Source: Opisthorchis felineus (taxonomy: Eukaryota; Platyhelminthes; Trematoda; Opisthorchiida; Opisthorchiidae). From it: a stretch of DNA of 64,000 nucleotides. This document shows, piece by piece, positions 14,201 through 29,200 of the stretch. The translations under genes and the position numbers were made by a program. Below the pieces are notes generated by a model. That model was not told the DNA's origin. It did no database searches and worked only from the letters and a program-made list of their open reading frames with translations. Where the stretch lies: positions 289,588 to 353,587 of the forward strand of contig SJOL01009565.1 of assembly GCA_004794785.1 (NCBI GenBank), written 5' to 3'. Numbering within the stretch: the first letter of the stretch is position 1; each line of letters opens with the position of its first letter.

Positions 14201-17200
14201 GCGTGCTAGCTAAGGTTCCTTAGCGATCTGTTGTAATTGTTTTTTTGAATTGCACCAATGAAACTTCAGTCGGCCAACCCTCGACTTATCGATCTACTCT
14301 TCTTCAAATCGTCTATCCCTCATCATGATTTTGGACCTGAATGTCATTCTGTTTTAGAAAACCTACATTTCGATGTGTCCACCTGGAAGTATAGCCTATT
14401 CTTTCATGAGAGGAATAAACTTACAGCGCAAGCATGGAATACGGCTGGCGTTTAAAAATGACCTTAGAGAATGCTTTCACAAGGTAATTCTATCTATTGT
14501 TCAATCTGGTAGCACTGGAGTCCATCTGGGGATATGTCACCCGAGGCAAGAAACACCTTTGCATATCCTACATGTTCTACATGTTCTACACGTGGTGGGA
14601 CAGATTGAACAAAGCAGTCCTGTCTCATTTATCGAAAGCAAGCGCAACTCACAGGCATCATATGACTGAAAAAACCTTACCTACTGTACGGCATGTTGTG
14701 ACTTGTAAATGATCATATTTCTGGTCTAACTCAAAACAATGAACATCAAAAGACCCAAATGTAAATTTAAGCCGCCCTCTGTCCTCAGGATCTTGACTAT
14801 AAGCAGTCTACTTCTCTCCAACATACAGGCTAAAAAGGTTTAGAGAGAGTATCGTCTTGGGCTGCTTGATGCTTCAGAATTGGCTTGCTTAGTGTTGCTT
14901 ATGGTCGTTGATTGTAAAGACTGCAGAGATAAGCTTACAAGGCACAACTTCTACCAAGTCATTCACCTGTTCGTTTATTAAAACTGCAAGGTTGAATTAT
15001 TCATTTAGAGCTTGTCCGCCGTTCCACTTCCCCCGATTTAGCTGATGCGTTCGAAGACTTGCAAATCCACATTTTCGGAAAAGGTACGTCAAATTCCGCC
15101 CGCTTGCTCATCAAAAAAACTTTTGGGAATATTGGTTTCTCGAACCTAGGTTCCACTTTTCTTGGCTTAGAAGCACCTTTGCAAGGGATTGTAGAGAGTT
15201 CAGGCAAACATCACAACAGGCGTCTTAGGAAAATTTCACTAGCAAATCTTGTACTGCGTGGCATATGTTTCAGGCAACCAGGCCCATCGTACTCCTTGTT
15301 AATTTATCAGGTTTGCGCTAGGCTAAATAGCTTTTCAGACATTAGATATTCTGTGATAATATCTTCAGTTTGCAAGACAAGAATATGATTGTCCCGCTGG
15401 TGATGCAAAAATGCACTCAAAGACGTCTGAGACATTTCATTTCATTAATACCTTTTTCGGAGAAATGTGGTGGGAGAAACGTTATCTGTCCAGTACTAAA
15501 AACCATTGTTACAATATACATCTGCTCCAAAGTTACTGTTCTGGAGGCCTCTCTAAGTGTGATACATTGTTTCATATTCTTTTTTGTGGGAATTTATTAT
15601 GATTTATACTAATTCTCTGGAATTCTTTGGGGTGGTAATTTCAGTCTAATGTTGAGGCGCTTTAGTCGTTCAAAGAAGCGCGCGCAATTACCTTGCACAT
15701 GTTTTTGATCGGACTCAAAACCGGATTATTCATAACTAAACTTACAATCTTAATAGTTTAGTAAAGAAGTCAGATGAGGATGAGTACCATAGACATTCAG
15801 CAGTACACACTGCAGAAAAGGATTTCAAAAACCATCGTTACAATTCGACAGGTTGCCTTAACATCACCTCAGATTGTTTCAGCATAATTCCCAAGAGGCA
15901 CAATCACCTAGACAAGCGTTAGTTTCATCACTAAAAACTAACGCGTGCGACTCTCGCAAGACAGGCGTTTCCTCTACCTTGCTTGAAGCAAATCCATCAA
16001 GCGTGGTAGTTTACTGATCTGTTGAAGGAAATTACTCATAAGGTTGGTGAAATCTCTTCATCTGCTGTCAGACTGATCAAACAAACAACAATCTAGCTGT
16101 AATTAGCGGAAGGCCAGTGACTCAACAACTTTTTGAGTGATCCTACCCTTTCAGGACATTTTTCTACTTCCTGAATAACTTACTCCACCTAAGCTACGGG
16201 GCGCACCGCTCACCACCTGATCGTCTTAAGGATGCGCAAGTCAAGGACCTTTTTTCGTTTCAACCTATTAAGATGGTGAGACTTAAACAGATTTAAACAG
16301 AGTTAAAAAGTGCGAGTCGATTACTAATGCCGCTATGAGAATGATTAACAAAGTCATCGGTAGTTAGTCGATTTTCCTCTGCATCCATTCATCACATGCT
16401 ATCTACTGAAAGTCGTCAATCAGCTCATCAACGGCAAACAACACACGAAACTTCACTTTTCGTGCTTGGAGGACGGTCACTCCGTTAGAAATCCTGAGCT
16501 GTCTTGTGCATGGGTAATATTTATAACTTTGGCGAGTGCCGCAACAAAGCCCTGAATCTCACGCAACCGATTACGAGTTTCGCTCACTGGTGGTGCTCCA
16601 TGTTTAACAAAGGAAACAGTTTCTTGCTGTCAGATAAACATCAGATCACGGAATGTCGTCGTAGAGTTTGGAGAACGGGACTAAACAGGAAAAGAAAGCT
16701 ATCTTATGGAAACTTTTGTTGAGCAACATTCCAGTCAATATTTTGAGCAATCTTTGAGCCCAGCAGCGGGGGCCGGGGTACCGAAAACCTGTCCCAAAAA
16801 TAAAACACGCGGTTAACCAAGTAACGATTGTGTCTAACCCAAAGAGATTCCCGGCTGCGGATGTGAGAACCGATTGCCCATATCAATTGTTCCAAGGCTA
16901 TCTAATATTCAGTTTGATGAATATGAAGATGCCTCTCCGGTTGACCAAAGCAAACGCAGGGCACATTGAATTTTGAAAGACATTAAGGATTCAGAAACCT
17001 AAGTCCGAACAGAATGTCCAGGTTAGAGAGCCCTTATGGTTTCGTTTGCTAGGGGTACGCCCTGAGTGAGCAGAAATGTTTTACAGAAGGCGCCTTTTTA
17101 CTTACGGATTTGTTAAGCGACAGAATCATCACCATCGATTTCCACATCACTACGGTGGTCTTTCCATTTTTCTGCAGAGGAGGAGGAAACACTGCAAATC

Positions 17201-20200
17201 CTTAACTCAGGTTTCTGAGTTAGCTAAACCATCGATGCAATAACGACATGTTCACCTTTTGCATAGATGAGCGCGCTCAGATTTTGTAGAATGCACGAGA
17301 GGCAGTGGCGAGGCGACAGTAAAAGTACTAAGAATTCTGAATCTATGAATGAACACAGAACTTAGAATCTGCAGATGTTAATCAGAAGTACGGTAGAATG
17401 TTGTTTTTCCCTGGTTAACAACACGGTTTTTGACTGGTGCTCACACTACTTTTGGACTGCACTGTTCACCAATGGAACAAACATGTCGTTAATTTTGCTC
17501 GATATCGATTTTCGAATGAAGGTTTCCCCGCATACTGTTGCATTCGTCCACAGGAAGCTTCTTGAGTTCCCACCATGTTTCGTTTCTACACTGTCTAAAA
17601 TGAACTTGTTTGCATATATCTAGCTGTTGATCCTTGGTTTGGGGTTGCGAAGATTATACCTTACCAGGCTGATCAGGCGTAAGCTTATTTCACATCGATT
17701 GATACCATGTAAGTCCTGAACCTCTCTCGTGGTTGCGGTCGTGATAAAAACAGTCAAAATCTTCTGAAAAATGTGGCAGTGATGGGTCACTGTTTTGTCC
17801 TTCCCTCACATGATATAAGTTCAGCTTCTCTCACGAACGGTTCCTGTAGATGCATACGATGTATGTCTACCATCCACTGAAATAACTATTCGAGTTGTAC
17901 TACGAACTGAATGAGAGGATTTTCTGCATGCCTCCGGGTATTTTCGGAGTGTTTTTCAATTTTTTTTGACTTATTTCATAACCCCTGCTTTGTTGCGCTT
18001 TAGAAATAATGAAACTGTCATTGATTTGCCAATAAAAGTGCGAAAAACGTTACATGCCATCCAACTTACCGGTTCATCATGTCAGGATGGAGCTAACACA
18101 CTCGTTATTTCCATTCTGTCCTAGAGTATCTGATTGATTGCTTCGACTGAAATGCTTTGGATGGTGCTCTCACTAGAGAGAGTTCCTGTTCAGATAGGCA
18201 GGGCAAGTATTAGAGCAGATAAGTTCGTTGTACCATCCGAGAGCTATACAAATACCTATACTAACGGTATCAGGCCTCAAAATTTCGTAATCTGCCGAAC
18301 AGTCAACTGAAGCTCTGTTTAGCCATCATCTACATATCTGAGTGATGGACTCATGGGGGCAAGAACACAAAAACGCACGACTGGTATTAGCCATTGGCGA
18401 GGGCTGAACTTCAGTGTGAGAAGTGAAACCCTATTTGGCTGTGCTTAGTGAGATCAGTACAGTGGAAATCTGCGGCACCAGACAAGTTATAGTCCTTGGT
18501 GCCTAACCTACAAGTAAAGAGGTCGTATATATGCGGGTTGTCATGCAATCTCCCCTGGCTTCACCTAACAACATTTCACCATGTGTCGTACAGATGAAAC
18601 ATACTGCGCGATCCATTTTCAACCCGGATCTAGTAAGAACTGTCTTACCAGGTCCATCGTGAGTTTGTGATACTTCAGATAAAACTTACTACTCATAAGT
18701 AGCCATGTTGTTCGGCAGACAAGCTGATAGCAGACCAAATTCATGTCCAACTGGTCCTGGTCCCCTGGTCAACGGTGTACTATTTGTAATCAGAAATCTG
18801 AGTGTAAGGTCGCTGTATATTCACCTGAGACGTCTTAATTAAGACCTTCATAAGAAAGATCTTTCACAGACCTTACATCTCTCCTGCATACAACCAAGTG
18901 ATATTTTCTGTGCGGTCTCTGAATTGTTCCAGCTGCTCGATTTGAATACCTTTGATAGCTAACATCAGTTAGTTTACACCTGTACTGCGGCCGGTTGTTA
19001 GTTGTCACGTGTCATTACAGGAGGGCATGCGACCAGGTTGTGTCAGCCGAAACTGATTTCAGCTCATTTTAAGCAAACCAAAGGTCTGATGGATGAAACG
19101 TAATTCGAGGTGGTGTTTGGGGCAGACCAAGCTGGAATCCAAATGAAACTTTTGTTTTTGATATTCCAGCTGAAAAATAGCGTCTACTTAACCTAGTACA
19201 GTTTGTGTTCAATTTAAAAATGAGAATAACGAAATTTAAGGAAACGCTTACCTGATGGGCTCAAAGAAGGAGGAAACCGATAGAAGTTTCTCCGAATTTT
19301 TACTCAACTTCATGCGTATTTATGGTAGAATGATTCACTTTCTTTCAACTGCCCTCCCAGCCAAAGGAAATTGATGAAGACGGCAACAATCCGCTTAATG
19401 TTATTCCTCGACTGTTCAGAAGTTTCCGCCGTAGTAAAACGTTAGATCTACCTAGAACGAACACCACCACACCCACCCAACTCCCCCAAAGTTCACTTCG
19501 ACAGTCTTCACCGTCCCCTGCCCACTTACCACTGTCAAAAAGTCCTCACCGTGTGCATTACGATTTGAGGGTGAAAGAATCCACAGCGGAGAAAGATCGG
19601 AATTGGGTGAACCCATATTATCGACCGCTAGACAGACAGGTATTCAGTGGATCAACACCTACCGGATTAGGAGCTACGCCTCAGGATATGCATCACAGCA
19701 GCTCCAACTGGTCTTTAGCTCCATCTGGTGTTTTCAACACATCAATACCCGGGAGACAATTTCCAACCCCTCCGCTACAAACTCACCGTATTTCATCCAC
19801 AACGCGTGATTTAAAATCACGCCAGACCACGTTGCCATGGACCTACAAGTACCAAGACGACGCGTCAGGCACCTTGAACCCTACTAAATCAACTATAAAC
19901 AATCAGCCGGTCAGCTTAGAAAACATTGACTGTGCCACACTGAATGGAACTAACAGGCGACCTCCTTCGACTCCCGTCGTCGAGTCCTGCAGTGACGTTT
20001 CCAACCGACAGGCAGCAAACCCGCAGGGACGAGATCCAAATATTTCTCCATCGACGTTCCAGATTCCCAAGCAGTCACAAGTCAGCGCAACACCTTCAGA
20101 GCAGTGTATGAGTGAGCTGGAGAAAGTTTGGGCAAGAAAGCACATAGTTCGATACAAAACAATCGAAAATCCTCTGTTACTAAATGAAGGTTTATCGGAC

Positions 20201-23200
20201 GTTGTGCGACATCATTCCCAGCATCCTACCTCACAACCGATTCAGAACAATCACTCGCCCGTAAGCGCAACATCAATACGGAATCAATCTTCAGGACTCA
20301 TTTCTGCAAAGCCTTTGTTTACACCACAGACCAAGAATAAGCGAAGTTCTCCCATTACAATGATTGACATGTCCCGAGAGAAATCAGCCAAGCAAAATAC
20401 AATTTCAAAACTTTTGGCGAGACCGGGGCAAGAAGGCCCAGATACGATTCCCGTAAGTTAAAAGAACAATTACACATTGTCCTGAGCGTTTCACGACTGA
20501 GCTGTTTAAACATACTGGAGTCGTGCCACTGTGCTGAGCTGCACTTAGGCGATGGAAAAGTTACTTAGGCCGTGGTGTAACGCTAAATGGCCTACGATCG
20601 GTTTGTTACTTATCACCAAATTTCCTAATTCTACACTCGGAAAACTTAAAGTAACCCGTACACGCATAATATACGTCTAATTCTGATTAAGTGGCTACGC
20701 GTCCACTTTCTATCCGGTGCAGTTCACCGCTAAAACATCCAAAAGTAAGTTTTAGCCCGTTCGACTGTCTATTTTGCCATCTTGCTCAATTCGAAACTCG
20801 TCATATCCGTGAAACCGATGTTCAAAATTTAATGAGGCTCCTAGACAGGGACCGTAATCCTTAAAGGATCATTTTATTTTACCCTCGAAATATTTTTTGC
20901 TAATGAACAAAATAACGGACAGTTAAATAAGTGAGCAACACGTTTTGACAATTTTGTACCCATTCCTCCTCAAATCATGGAATGCTAGTGCCTGTGTACC
21001 CACGGACGGACACACCATTCGACCGTCAATTTTCACTGTGTTGGTTGCTTCTGCGGTGTGACAATCGCACTCAAACATTGCGCAGATTACAGACAATTAT
21101 GACCATAGTACTCTTCCGTATGTTAAACAACCCCAGGGCGTTCCACGTAGTGCTGGTGCAGTCTTGGTGAAAAGCCTTCAATAATTTTGTGTTTTAAGTA
21201 GCTCACTGAATGCACTCTTGGACTGTGGTTAGTTCAGTCGACTAGTCATAATAAAGGGAAACCGGCAATTTCGTCCTCTGGGGTCAGAATACAAATATTT
21301 CGACCAGTCGGAAAGACACCCATGGAACACTGCTCAGCCACTAAGCTCTAATAGGAGGTCAATTCCTTAAATTTGAGAAATGGCGAAGCCATGAACGATG
21401 CGTGAACAGCATGTCAGGAGATCAGGTAACCTACGACGATGTCTGTCGGGCTTCGTTAATGAAACCGTGTATAATTGGTCAATGAAGGTACATTCAAAAG
21501 CACGTTTGTCAAAGACACGCAGTTGAATATACCTTGAAGATTTATGTTTTGACTTCGTCTAGTATTTCCGTTTGCTTGGACTGAAGCACAAGGCAAAATG
21601 GCTCCACCGCTGATAGATCCGTCTAGAGCGCGGACATAAAGTGCTATTTTGTCGACGAATCATGCAAAATCAATGACGTCTTTGAGGAAATTGCATATCT
21701 GGGGATACATAGTCAGGCTCCCCACGTTGAGGTTACAAACGACGCCGTTAGACGGAGTAAGTTATGAACAATTTGGTTTACTTATCCCTGCCTTTTCCAG
21801 CCATCTAGGAATCTCCCCAGTTTGGGTCCGCTCTGACAAGTTCCCTGTTGGTGATCATATATTTGACGTGGTGATCACCGTGTCAATTGGTGATGTTTAG
21901 CACAGTCACATTTCGTGACTTGATCCGGGATTTAGAAAACTGCTCTATTTCCCATCGTTATCATGTAAACAATCACTGGTTTCTTTTGTCCATGCCATGC
22001 TGGGACGCAATTTTCTTTTTGTTTGACTGACCTATATGGATTGAACCAATGACCGCACCGGATCCACTTGCCATTTAAATGAGCTCATCTCATTCATGTC
22101 CCGAACCAGCCCAATTCCTCAGATGACACGCTGTCAGTAACTAGTTAGCAGCGTCTTGTCATACATCCAGCGTTTACCCGGGCTTATGCGCAAAGTTGTA
22201 GTTTGCGAGCTACCACTACCGGTTGTCATATCCAGTGGGTCGATAGGTTCTTATACGAAGGGCTGAACTTTTCCACAAAAGTTTCTAGATGAAAATTTTA
22301 CTTTAGAAAACAAATTTGACATTCGAACCCACCCAAGTATACTGGTTGACATTTCTTCATTTTGCACTACTATGATCCGAAGACTTATGACATCTCCAGT
22401 AACGAGCAACTGTAATCAGGTCAAAAACCTCTAGAGATCGGACATTTTGTGATCTGCAACAGAGAACCCGAAAGATTTGAAAGCTATTTCTGTAAATGGC
22501 AAAATTCATTAGCTCCCCCGTTTAGCTAATGGACACCTCCCAACAGAGACAACCTCTCATTTGGTATATTGTAGCACACCCGTAGCCTACCTGCTTTTAC
22601 AATTTTGCTTTGTCCTGAACATTGTACTAAAGATAAATTGAGTAACTAAGATGAAAGTAAATGCCAGTCGATGAAGGTATTCAGATCAACATCCGCTCAT
22701 CGCACGCGCTGATCACATTCCGTTGAAATGATCGAGGATTGCGCACAGCGAGTAATAAAAATCGCTCATCTTAAAGCAACGCAAGCCTTACTGGAAGCCG
22801 TGGATTTTTTTACCGATAAACCGATGTAGCTAGCGCCCCCACACCTCAAACACAGAGTCCAGTACAGTGGTGGATGACTGCTCTTTGGTGGAGAAACTGT
22901 CCACGCAAGACGCCTGCATAACCTGTCGTTTGTATAGGTTATTTGGATTCGGACAGCTTGGCGAGCTGCAGATCCACAGTCGGCACGGCCGAATGTTTGC
23001 ATTGGGCCATCTTGGTAACGTCCCTAGGTGCAGTACATGCCAGCACTGCATCTCCCTTAAGATGCGTTTTCGAATATACTATACCAAAACAAGAGGGGCA
23101 TAGACCGGGTGGTGGGAAGCGAACAACTGTTCGTGTACATTCAAACAAAGATTAGCAACACTAACTGTTTAAGTTCATTCTTACCAGCTACCATCTGTGA

Positions 23201-26200
23201 GCTTCGTGTGAAATAACGAACTTCTAATAGTGCTCCTCAGAAAGCTTCTTTGAACGGAAAAGTGTGGTTGATAGACCTCTAAGTGAGTAGTCCAAGAACA
23301 CGTACCATGAAAGAGGAGACAGGCCTTGAGTATGCTGAAACCACCGACCTCCTGCCTACACCAAAGCGTTTTGGGTATCTGGGCCATATCGCCCTGCTAC
23401 CCACTTTAGAGATCACACGAGGTTATTGATTATTGATTTCAGTGGCAGACAGTAAATGTTAATTTGCTGTATGGAATTGTAGTAAATTGGCTGCTGAGTT
23501 CAAGTGGATAAAGATGATCAAGATTCGGCCAGTTCGCCATCTCACCAGGCAAAGAAAGCGGTATGTTGGTGTGCCCTTTTGTTGACGTCACCTGTACCTC
23601 TAGCTCTAAATCCTCTAAAGGATACAAGTATAGAGTTGAGTTTGTAAAAACATCTTATACGCAGTGAGGCATTGTTCTGTTTGATTAGTACCGTAACGAA
23701 CAAGGTGTAGGGTTATGTTGAAGCAGTTTCTTGGGATATTACTGCGGCTGCCGTTTAACGGCTCATTCATAAACCACTAAGATTACCAAACTAAAAAATC
23801 CACCAGTTACGGGCTAGATGTGAAGTGTGTTCAACATAGTTTACCACAGATCACAGCGAATGTATGTAGTGCGTATCTACGGCAGAGTGAAGAAAGCATG
23901 AAAAACTATGCGAACGAAGCAAATCAAGGGAATTTTCATTTTGGCCCTCTCATGCTCCATCCAGCTTCTCTATTTTCACCGAATTACTTTTGATTGACTC
24001 TTCTGTAAAAACCTTGATTCACCGAATTAAATGATATTCATGTTTCTGTAACTAAGGGTTCCAGCTAGGGATGCAGTCTAATATGACAACGACAGTCGTA
24101 CTCGAACCGGCTTCCATCTGGTCTAAAAGGTCAAACGCGTTTTTCCGTGAATACACACACACCTTGAATTCTAGGGCCAGTGGGAGTAAAGCCCATAATT
24201 GCTTCGGAAGAAAAGAGTGAAACAAATGATGCATTGTAGGCTACACAAAATGATACCCACATCAGATTACTTGTTCAGATTTCAGCCCGATTGCAGCCCA
24301 CACACGAGAGGTCTGGTGCCCCATGGCAAAGTAACGAAGAAAAGTGAGGCTTTCTCAGGACAAGCCTGTTGCCAGTGTATCAGTTCAAACGGTTCCAGCA
24401 ATTTAACGATGCTGCGAAATTTTCTTTGTTGTCGAACGTTGGAGCACTGTACACTACAGCGAAACTCAAGGCCTGATATTACCGACATGGCTGGGATATT
24501 CGGAGCCTGTGACTGTAGCACCACGGTTCCTACAATTGTAGTCTACACCGATTGACGCATTCAGAAAGGCAGTTTTGTGCGCACATAATACCCATATGGG
24601 TTCTATATCAGTAAACCAGTATGCCAGTGTATCACAAGCTCCCATTCTGATTGGTCAGCAGTGGTATGTTCGTGACCAAAGCCATTCGCTCACCAATCAT
24701 TTATGCCGACCGCGATAACCTCAATTACAAGATCCATTTATAGATACGAACCTTAATAACTAAGTGGCTTTGAATTCAAGAAAAGCTGGCTATCAAGTTG
24801 TACTTCCTGATCGAAATGTCGTCATCCATCTCAGCTTAGCCTAATGAATAATCTCTGAACTTGTCCGGTTGCTCGTAGATTCGCCTACTCAGTATGCTCT
24901 TGTTGTCAGTCATGAAAAACAAAGTTGTCTTCACTGCCATCGTAATCAAAGCAAACTGAACATTGCGTACAATTATTTCGTGAAATCTGTTGTCAACAAG
25001 CTGTCCAAAATGCCTGCCAACTCTCGAAAAAGGTGCGGTACAACAAAAACAGTTTATTGGTAATATCCGCGTGCACTTGACATTTGAAATTCTATTCTGT
25101 CTCCTTACACACCCATGCTTTGGTGGCAACATACTGGCGATTAGTGGCGAACTTAAGCAAAGTATGCAAGGGATGAGATGATTCACATGCTTTATATGAG
25201 CTTTCACCCTGTAAGTAAAGTTAATCTATGCTAAAAAACCCTGAAGCTCTGCACAGATATTTTATGTCTGACGAGACTCGTCAGCTCATGAATCTCTGTG
25301 GGAACTTGAACTAATGTCCTTTCGGTTGGTCGCGAATTGCTGACACGATCGGATACGAGTGTTTGAGCAGCAGTGTGAATAGTAATCTTTACGCAATATA
25401 AAGCACCGATAAACCTTTCGCGGTCAAAAAAGCATTGTGTTAGGTCATTAGGAGAAAAGCTGTGGAATTGAATATTTACCCGATTCATGAGATATGTATT
25501 GCTGGTGGTTACAAACAGCAAGCCATACAGTGCCTTTCAGGCCTTCAACGTAAGCTGACTTAACACCCGGGATGTATTTCCAAATCAAAATTCATGAGTA
25601 GATCCAGTTGGATTTGGGCTCATCAGTTGGATGCGTCTAACTGGCTGGCCTGAGCTTGTATGAGCTCAGCGGAAGTGCCAAGTTCGTGCTTTGGTGAAAC
25701 GTCCCTTGTCTAACTAAAGAGTGTTCCTGTTCTTCACTTGATACGCACCGGGAGTTCGTCCACACGGCTTGGCACTTCAAGTGAGCCTTCTCAGCTTCAA
25801 GATTTGTCTTTCAATAAGTAAGCGAAAAAGTACAACTGGTCAACCCCTTGTCTTTTAAGTGTTCTCAACGCGCACCTTGGATTTACCACTTGATGTTCAT
25901 GACCTACAACAGAAACTTCAAGATTTCTAAACATGACACTAAAGACTCAAATTCATCTTCTGTGGCTATTTCAGGTCCTTTTTCGCATTTCTTTTCATTC
26001 AGTATTCTGCCAGGTCCCCAGCCAAGAAATACATTTACTTCAGCTTGCATCACCTAGGGGACCCAAGGGACGGGCAAGGTATGTATATAATGATGCCCCC
26101 ACCCACGAGTGGATCACCCTGGACTCTAGGGTCGGAAAGTAGCCTTCTTTCCAATGTCTGCTTATAATCAAATCTATCGATCTAGCTGCTCATCTGAGGA

Positions 26201-29200
26201 TAATTTGCAAGGTATTCACCCAGAAATCGTTGATTCTGAAGCTAACGTTGCCGTCAGTACCACTGAGGCAATACGTGGGCGCAGCTTAGAGCAATTCCAT
26301 ATTCTAATAATCCCATATTCTAGCTGTTAGCCAATTTCGAGGATGCGTGCCCTTCGGGATGAGATAACTGTATACATTGCACAAAGCCATACGGTCCTTT
26401 GTTCTACTATAAACGGAATTACAAGTGTTGCTTGAAAGTGATGAAATGAAGTAATCTGGCTAGGCCTAGCGTTATAAGTTGTCCTAATACGCTGGCTCGA
26501 CGTAAATTTCAGTAAGACATAAAAGTTAGTTAGCACTCACATGCCTGGGTCGTTTCAAGTCAATACTAATCACCATATCCCCCTCCTACTTCACCGCTTT
26601 TTGTAGGACCAGTTCCGCAACGCGAAGCAACTCGAACAGAATAGACCTGTCGGCTCGCCAACCAAGGCGACACAACCTGTTAGACCAAACTTATACTCGT
26701 CACATACATTTCAAGGCGTATCAAATTTATTGCAGGTGAGTTGCAGAGCCTCGTTTTGTGCGCCTAACAAGATATAACTTTCCATTTGGTATTTGATTCT
26801 AGCCACGGACATGGTCAGTACAGGGTATTAATGCTGCATGGCAAAAAACTTCCACTCCATGGGGAGTGAAACTTTAAGCAGCACTTTTGAATAGCGCCAG
26901 AAATGCTTGTTGATACATCTGGTTGCGTTGAATTGTCTCCATTCATCGCATTCACCTCACTGTGTGCTGCTATTAGACTGCCTCCCTCAAAAAAGACATT
27001 TGTATGCTCTTTCCTGCTATGGCTGCTTTGATCATTTACTCATCGAACAGTATGTCTTCGAACTTATGATCAGCTGAACCTGTGTTATGGTTCCTTCACC
27101 CAAATAGAGGCCACCTTCTCAACTAAAGTCATTCCGCTATGGTCCAGTCAGGTTAGCCTTACGAGCATTAGTCCAAACACTCGAAATTGTCACGGAGAAG
27201 CAAACTCTCACTCCAAGAGGTATTAGACTGTGGTGCTCATGCACCGAATTCTCACGTGTGCTTTTGCTCAACAGAGGTCCAAGAACAAAACTGCAAAAAT
27301 CTGGGTGATCGCCAGCTGATTGAGGATCAAAATATCCTCCAAATGACCAACAAGTTTGGTCGAGAGCTTCTAGCGGACGTTCAACGATTGCTCACCATGG
27401 CTACCCTCAAGGGTGGGTCTCTTAGGAAACATCAAAATAGAGTCGAACCCCACTGGAGACACGTTATAAGAACAGACCTGATGAAGCTAATCTGTGGAGT
27501 TGCATACTAGTGAAAAAAGTTCTTTCCAGACGAAAACATGTTATTGGTAGTTTGAGGTGATCTTCTCAGAAATTGAAGATTTTGGTATTCGAACGATCCA
27601 CAGCTAAGTAAAAACAGCTTTACCATTTTGATTCAAATTAGAATTTTCTAAATGTTGAAGTCGGTTTGTTTCAGGTGAGATATCAAGATCCAATGACGCT
27701 CCTTTGGAAACTCAAGCTGAATAAACCTAGCAGAACTGACGTCACCTCCGTTGATTTTAGGACCAAAAAGTACCCCAGGAAACTAATAAATGGTCTCTCA
27801 TAAACGTTCTATTATAGTGCTGATCTCTTCAGAGGAGACCTGAGTTTAGACCTCCCTTGGTACCTGACCGAAAAACTGACAGTGACACGCACACGGTTTG
27901 TACCAGTCCAGGCATACCAAGAGTCAAAATTATACGGCACTGTGGCGATAAGAAAGTATGTTCATTAATTTTTGGACCGCCTTTAACACGATAGCACAGA
28001 GACAATGTGCCCAAACAGAACATGGAATGACACATTCATCTCTGAGTTGTTTTAAACGCTAACAAGGGAAGAGGGAACTTTGTGGGGATGAAAAGTACAT
28101 GGAGTAAAAAATCGTCGCCGGAAAAGACAGTTTATTTCGATAAAAGATGGGTTAGGCTCGACAGTTTACTCATCACGACTGGTGAATATCACACACACAG
28201 CATTCTGGAATTGGCTTTAGCAATTACAAGAAACCGACTGCAAAAGGATTTTAAGTAAGCAAAATGGAATGTCACACAAAATGTCATCTGGTCCTCTTCT
28301 GTTTTAGGCCCATTGCGAAGTTGGGTTAATAGAGATTTTCCTCAGTTTGCTTCAATTCTTCTCCAGCAAAAAGCTTGCCATTCACGAAGCGGAACCCTGA
28401 GGAAAATGACGCCGCCCGTACCTACGGTAAAGCAACAGCCCACTGCAGACAGGGAGGCGCCAACGCCAACCGTACCCTGGCGAAAAGGGGAAAATGGAAT
28501 TCATCATTTCCCGAGATCCGTTGGTGAGTTAGTCAACGACCTTTTAGGCCTTTGTTTCCATTTCAGAGCTTTTCATCAGTCACATGCGTTGCGTGTTTGA
28601 CACAGTATTGTGAGTGATTCTCATGGCTTTCTGCCGATTACGGTTCTTCAAACTGATTGGTCACTTCTCCCGCGCGTCTGAGTCTGCTCAATAACCCGAG
28701 TGATGCTACCAACCATCCGGTAATAATGTGAGCGTAAGACTAACATTTTGTCAGTAAACGCTTGGAGCGATTCGAAACGGAAAGCACTCACTACAGCAAC
28801 AAAGTATTCATTGTTCATTGCGGTTGAACCTGACTGAGTATTTCCTTAAGCAAAGTGATCATCACCACTGCCAACGTTAAGATCAAGAGAATATATTTAG
28901 GAAACAGCAATATGTTCCGCAATTTCTCAAATGCCGTACCAACTGAAACATAAGGCAGCCTTTTTGCAGTACATTCACTTGAAAAATAACATCGACGAGA
29001 GACTCAGTTGAGCCTCTTTGAGAATCTTTAGAAATCGAAACCCTGTAAGGACGCAATAGTATTTATTTACTACATGCCGCGGTGTCCTAGCAGTTGCAGT
29101 CTTCCATCGACCAGCGTGTAAGTGGGGTCACGTAAAACAGACTTGTGTTAATGCATATTTCTGTACTCATGGGTGGCTTGATTGCCGCGCCCGCGATTCA

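Noticed and set aside
24199..25207. Plus and minus frames of 118 and 123 codons
   Set aside because: No recognisable domain, no good splice borders, and Cys/His-rich random-looking composition.
27187..27510. Full 107-codon frame as one exon
   Set aside because: Only the middle part (27277-27412) lies between plausible splice borders and fits neighbours in phase; the ends are probably intronic.
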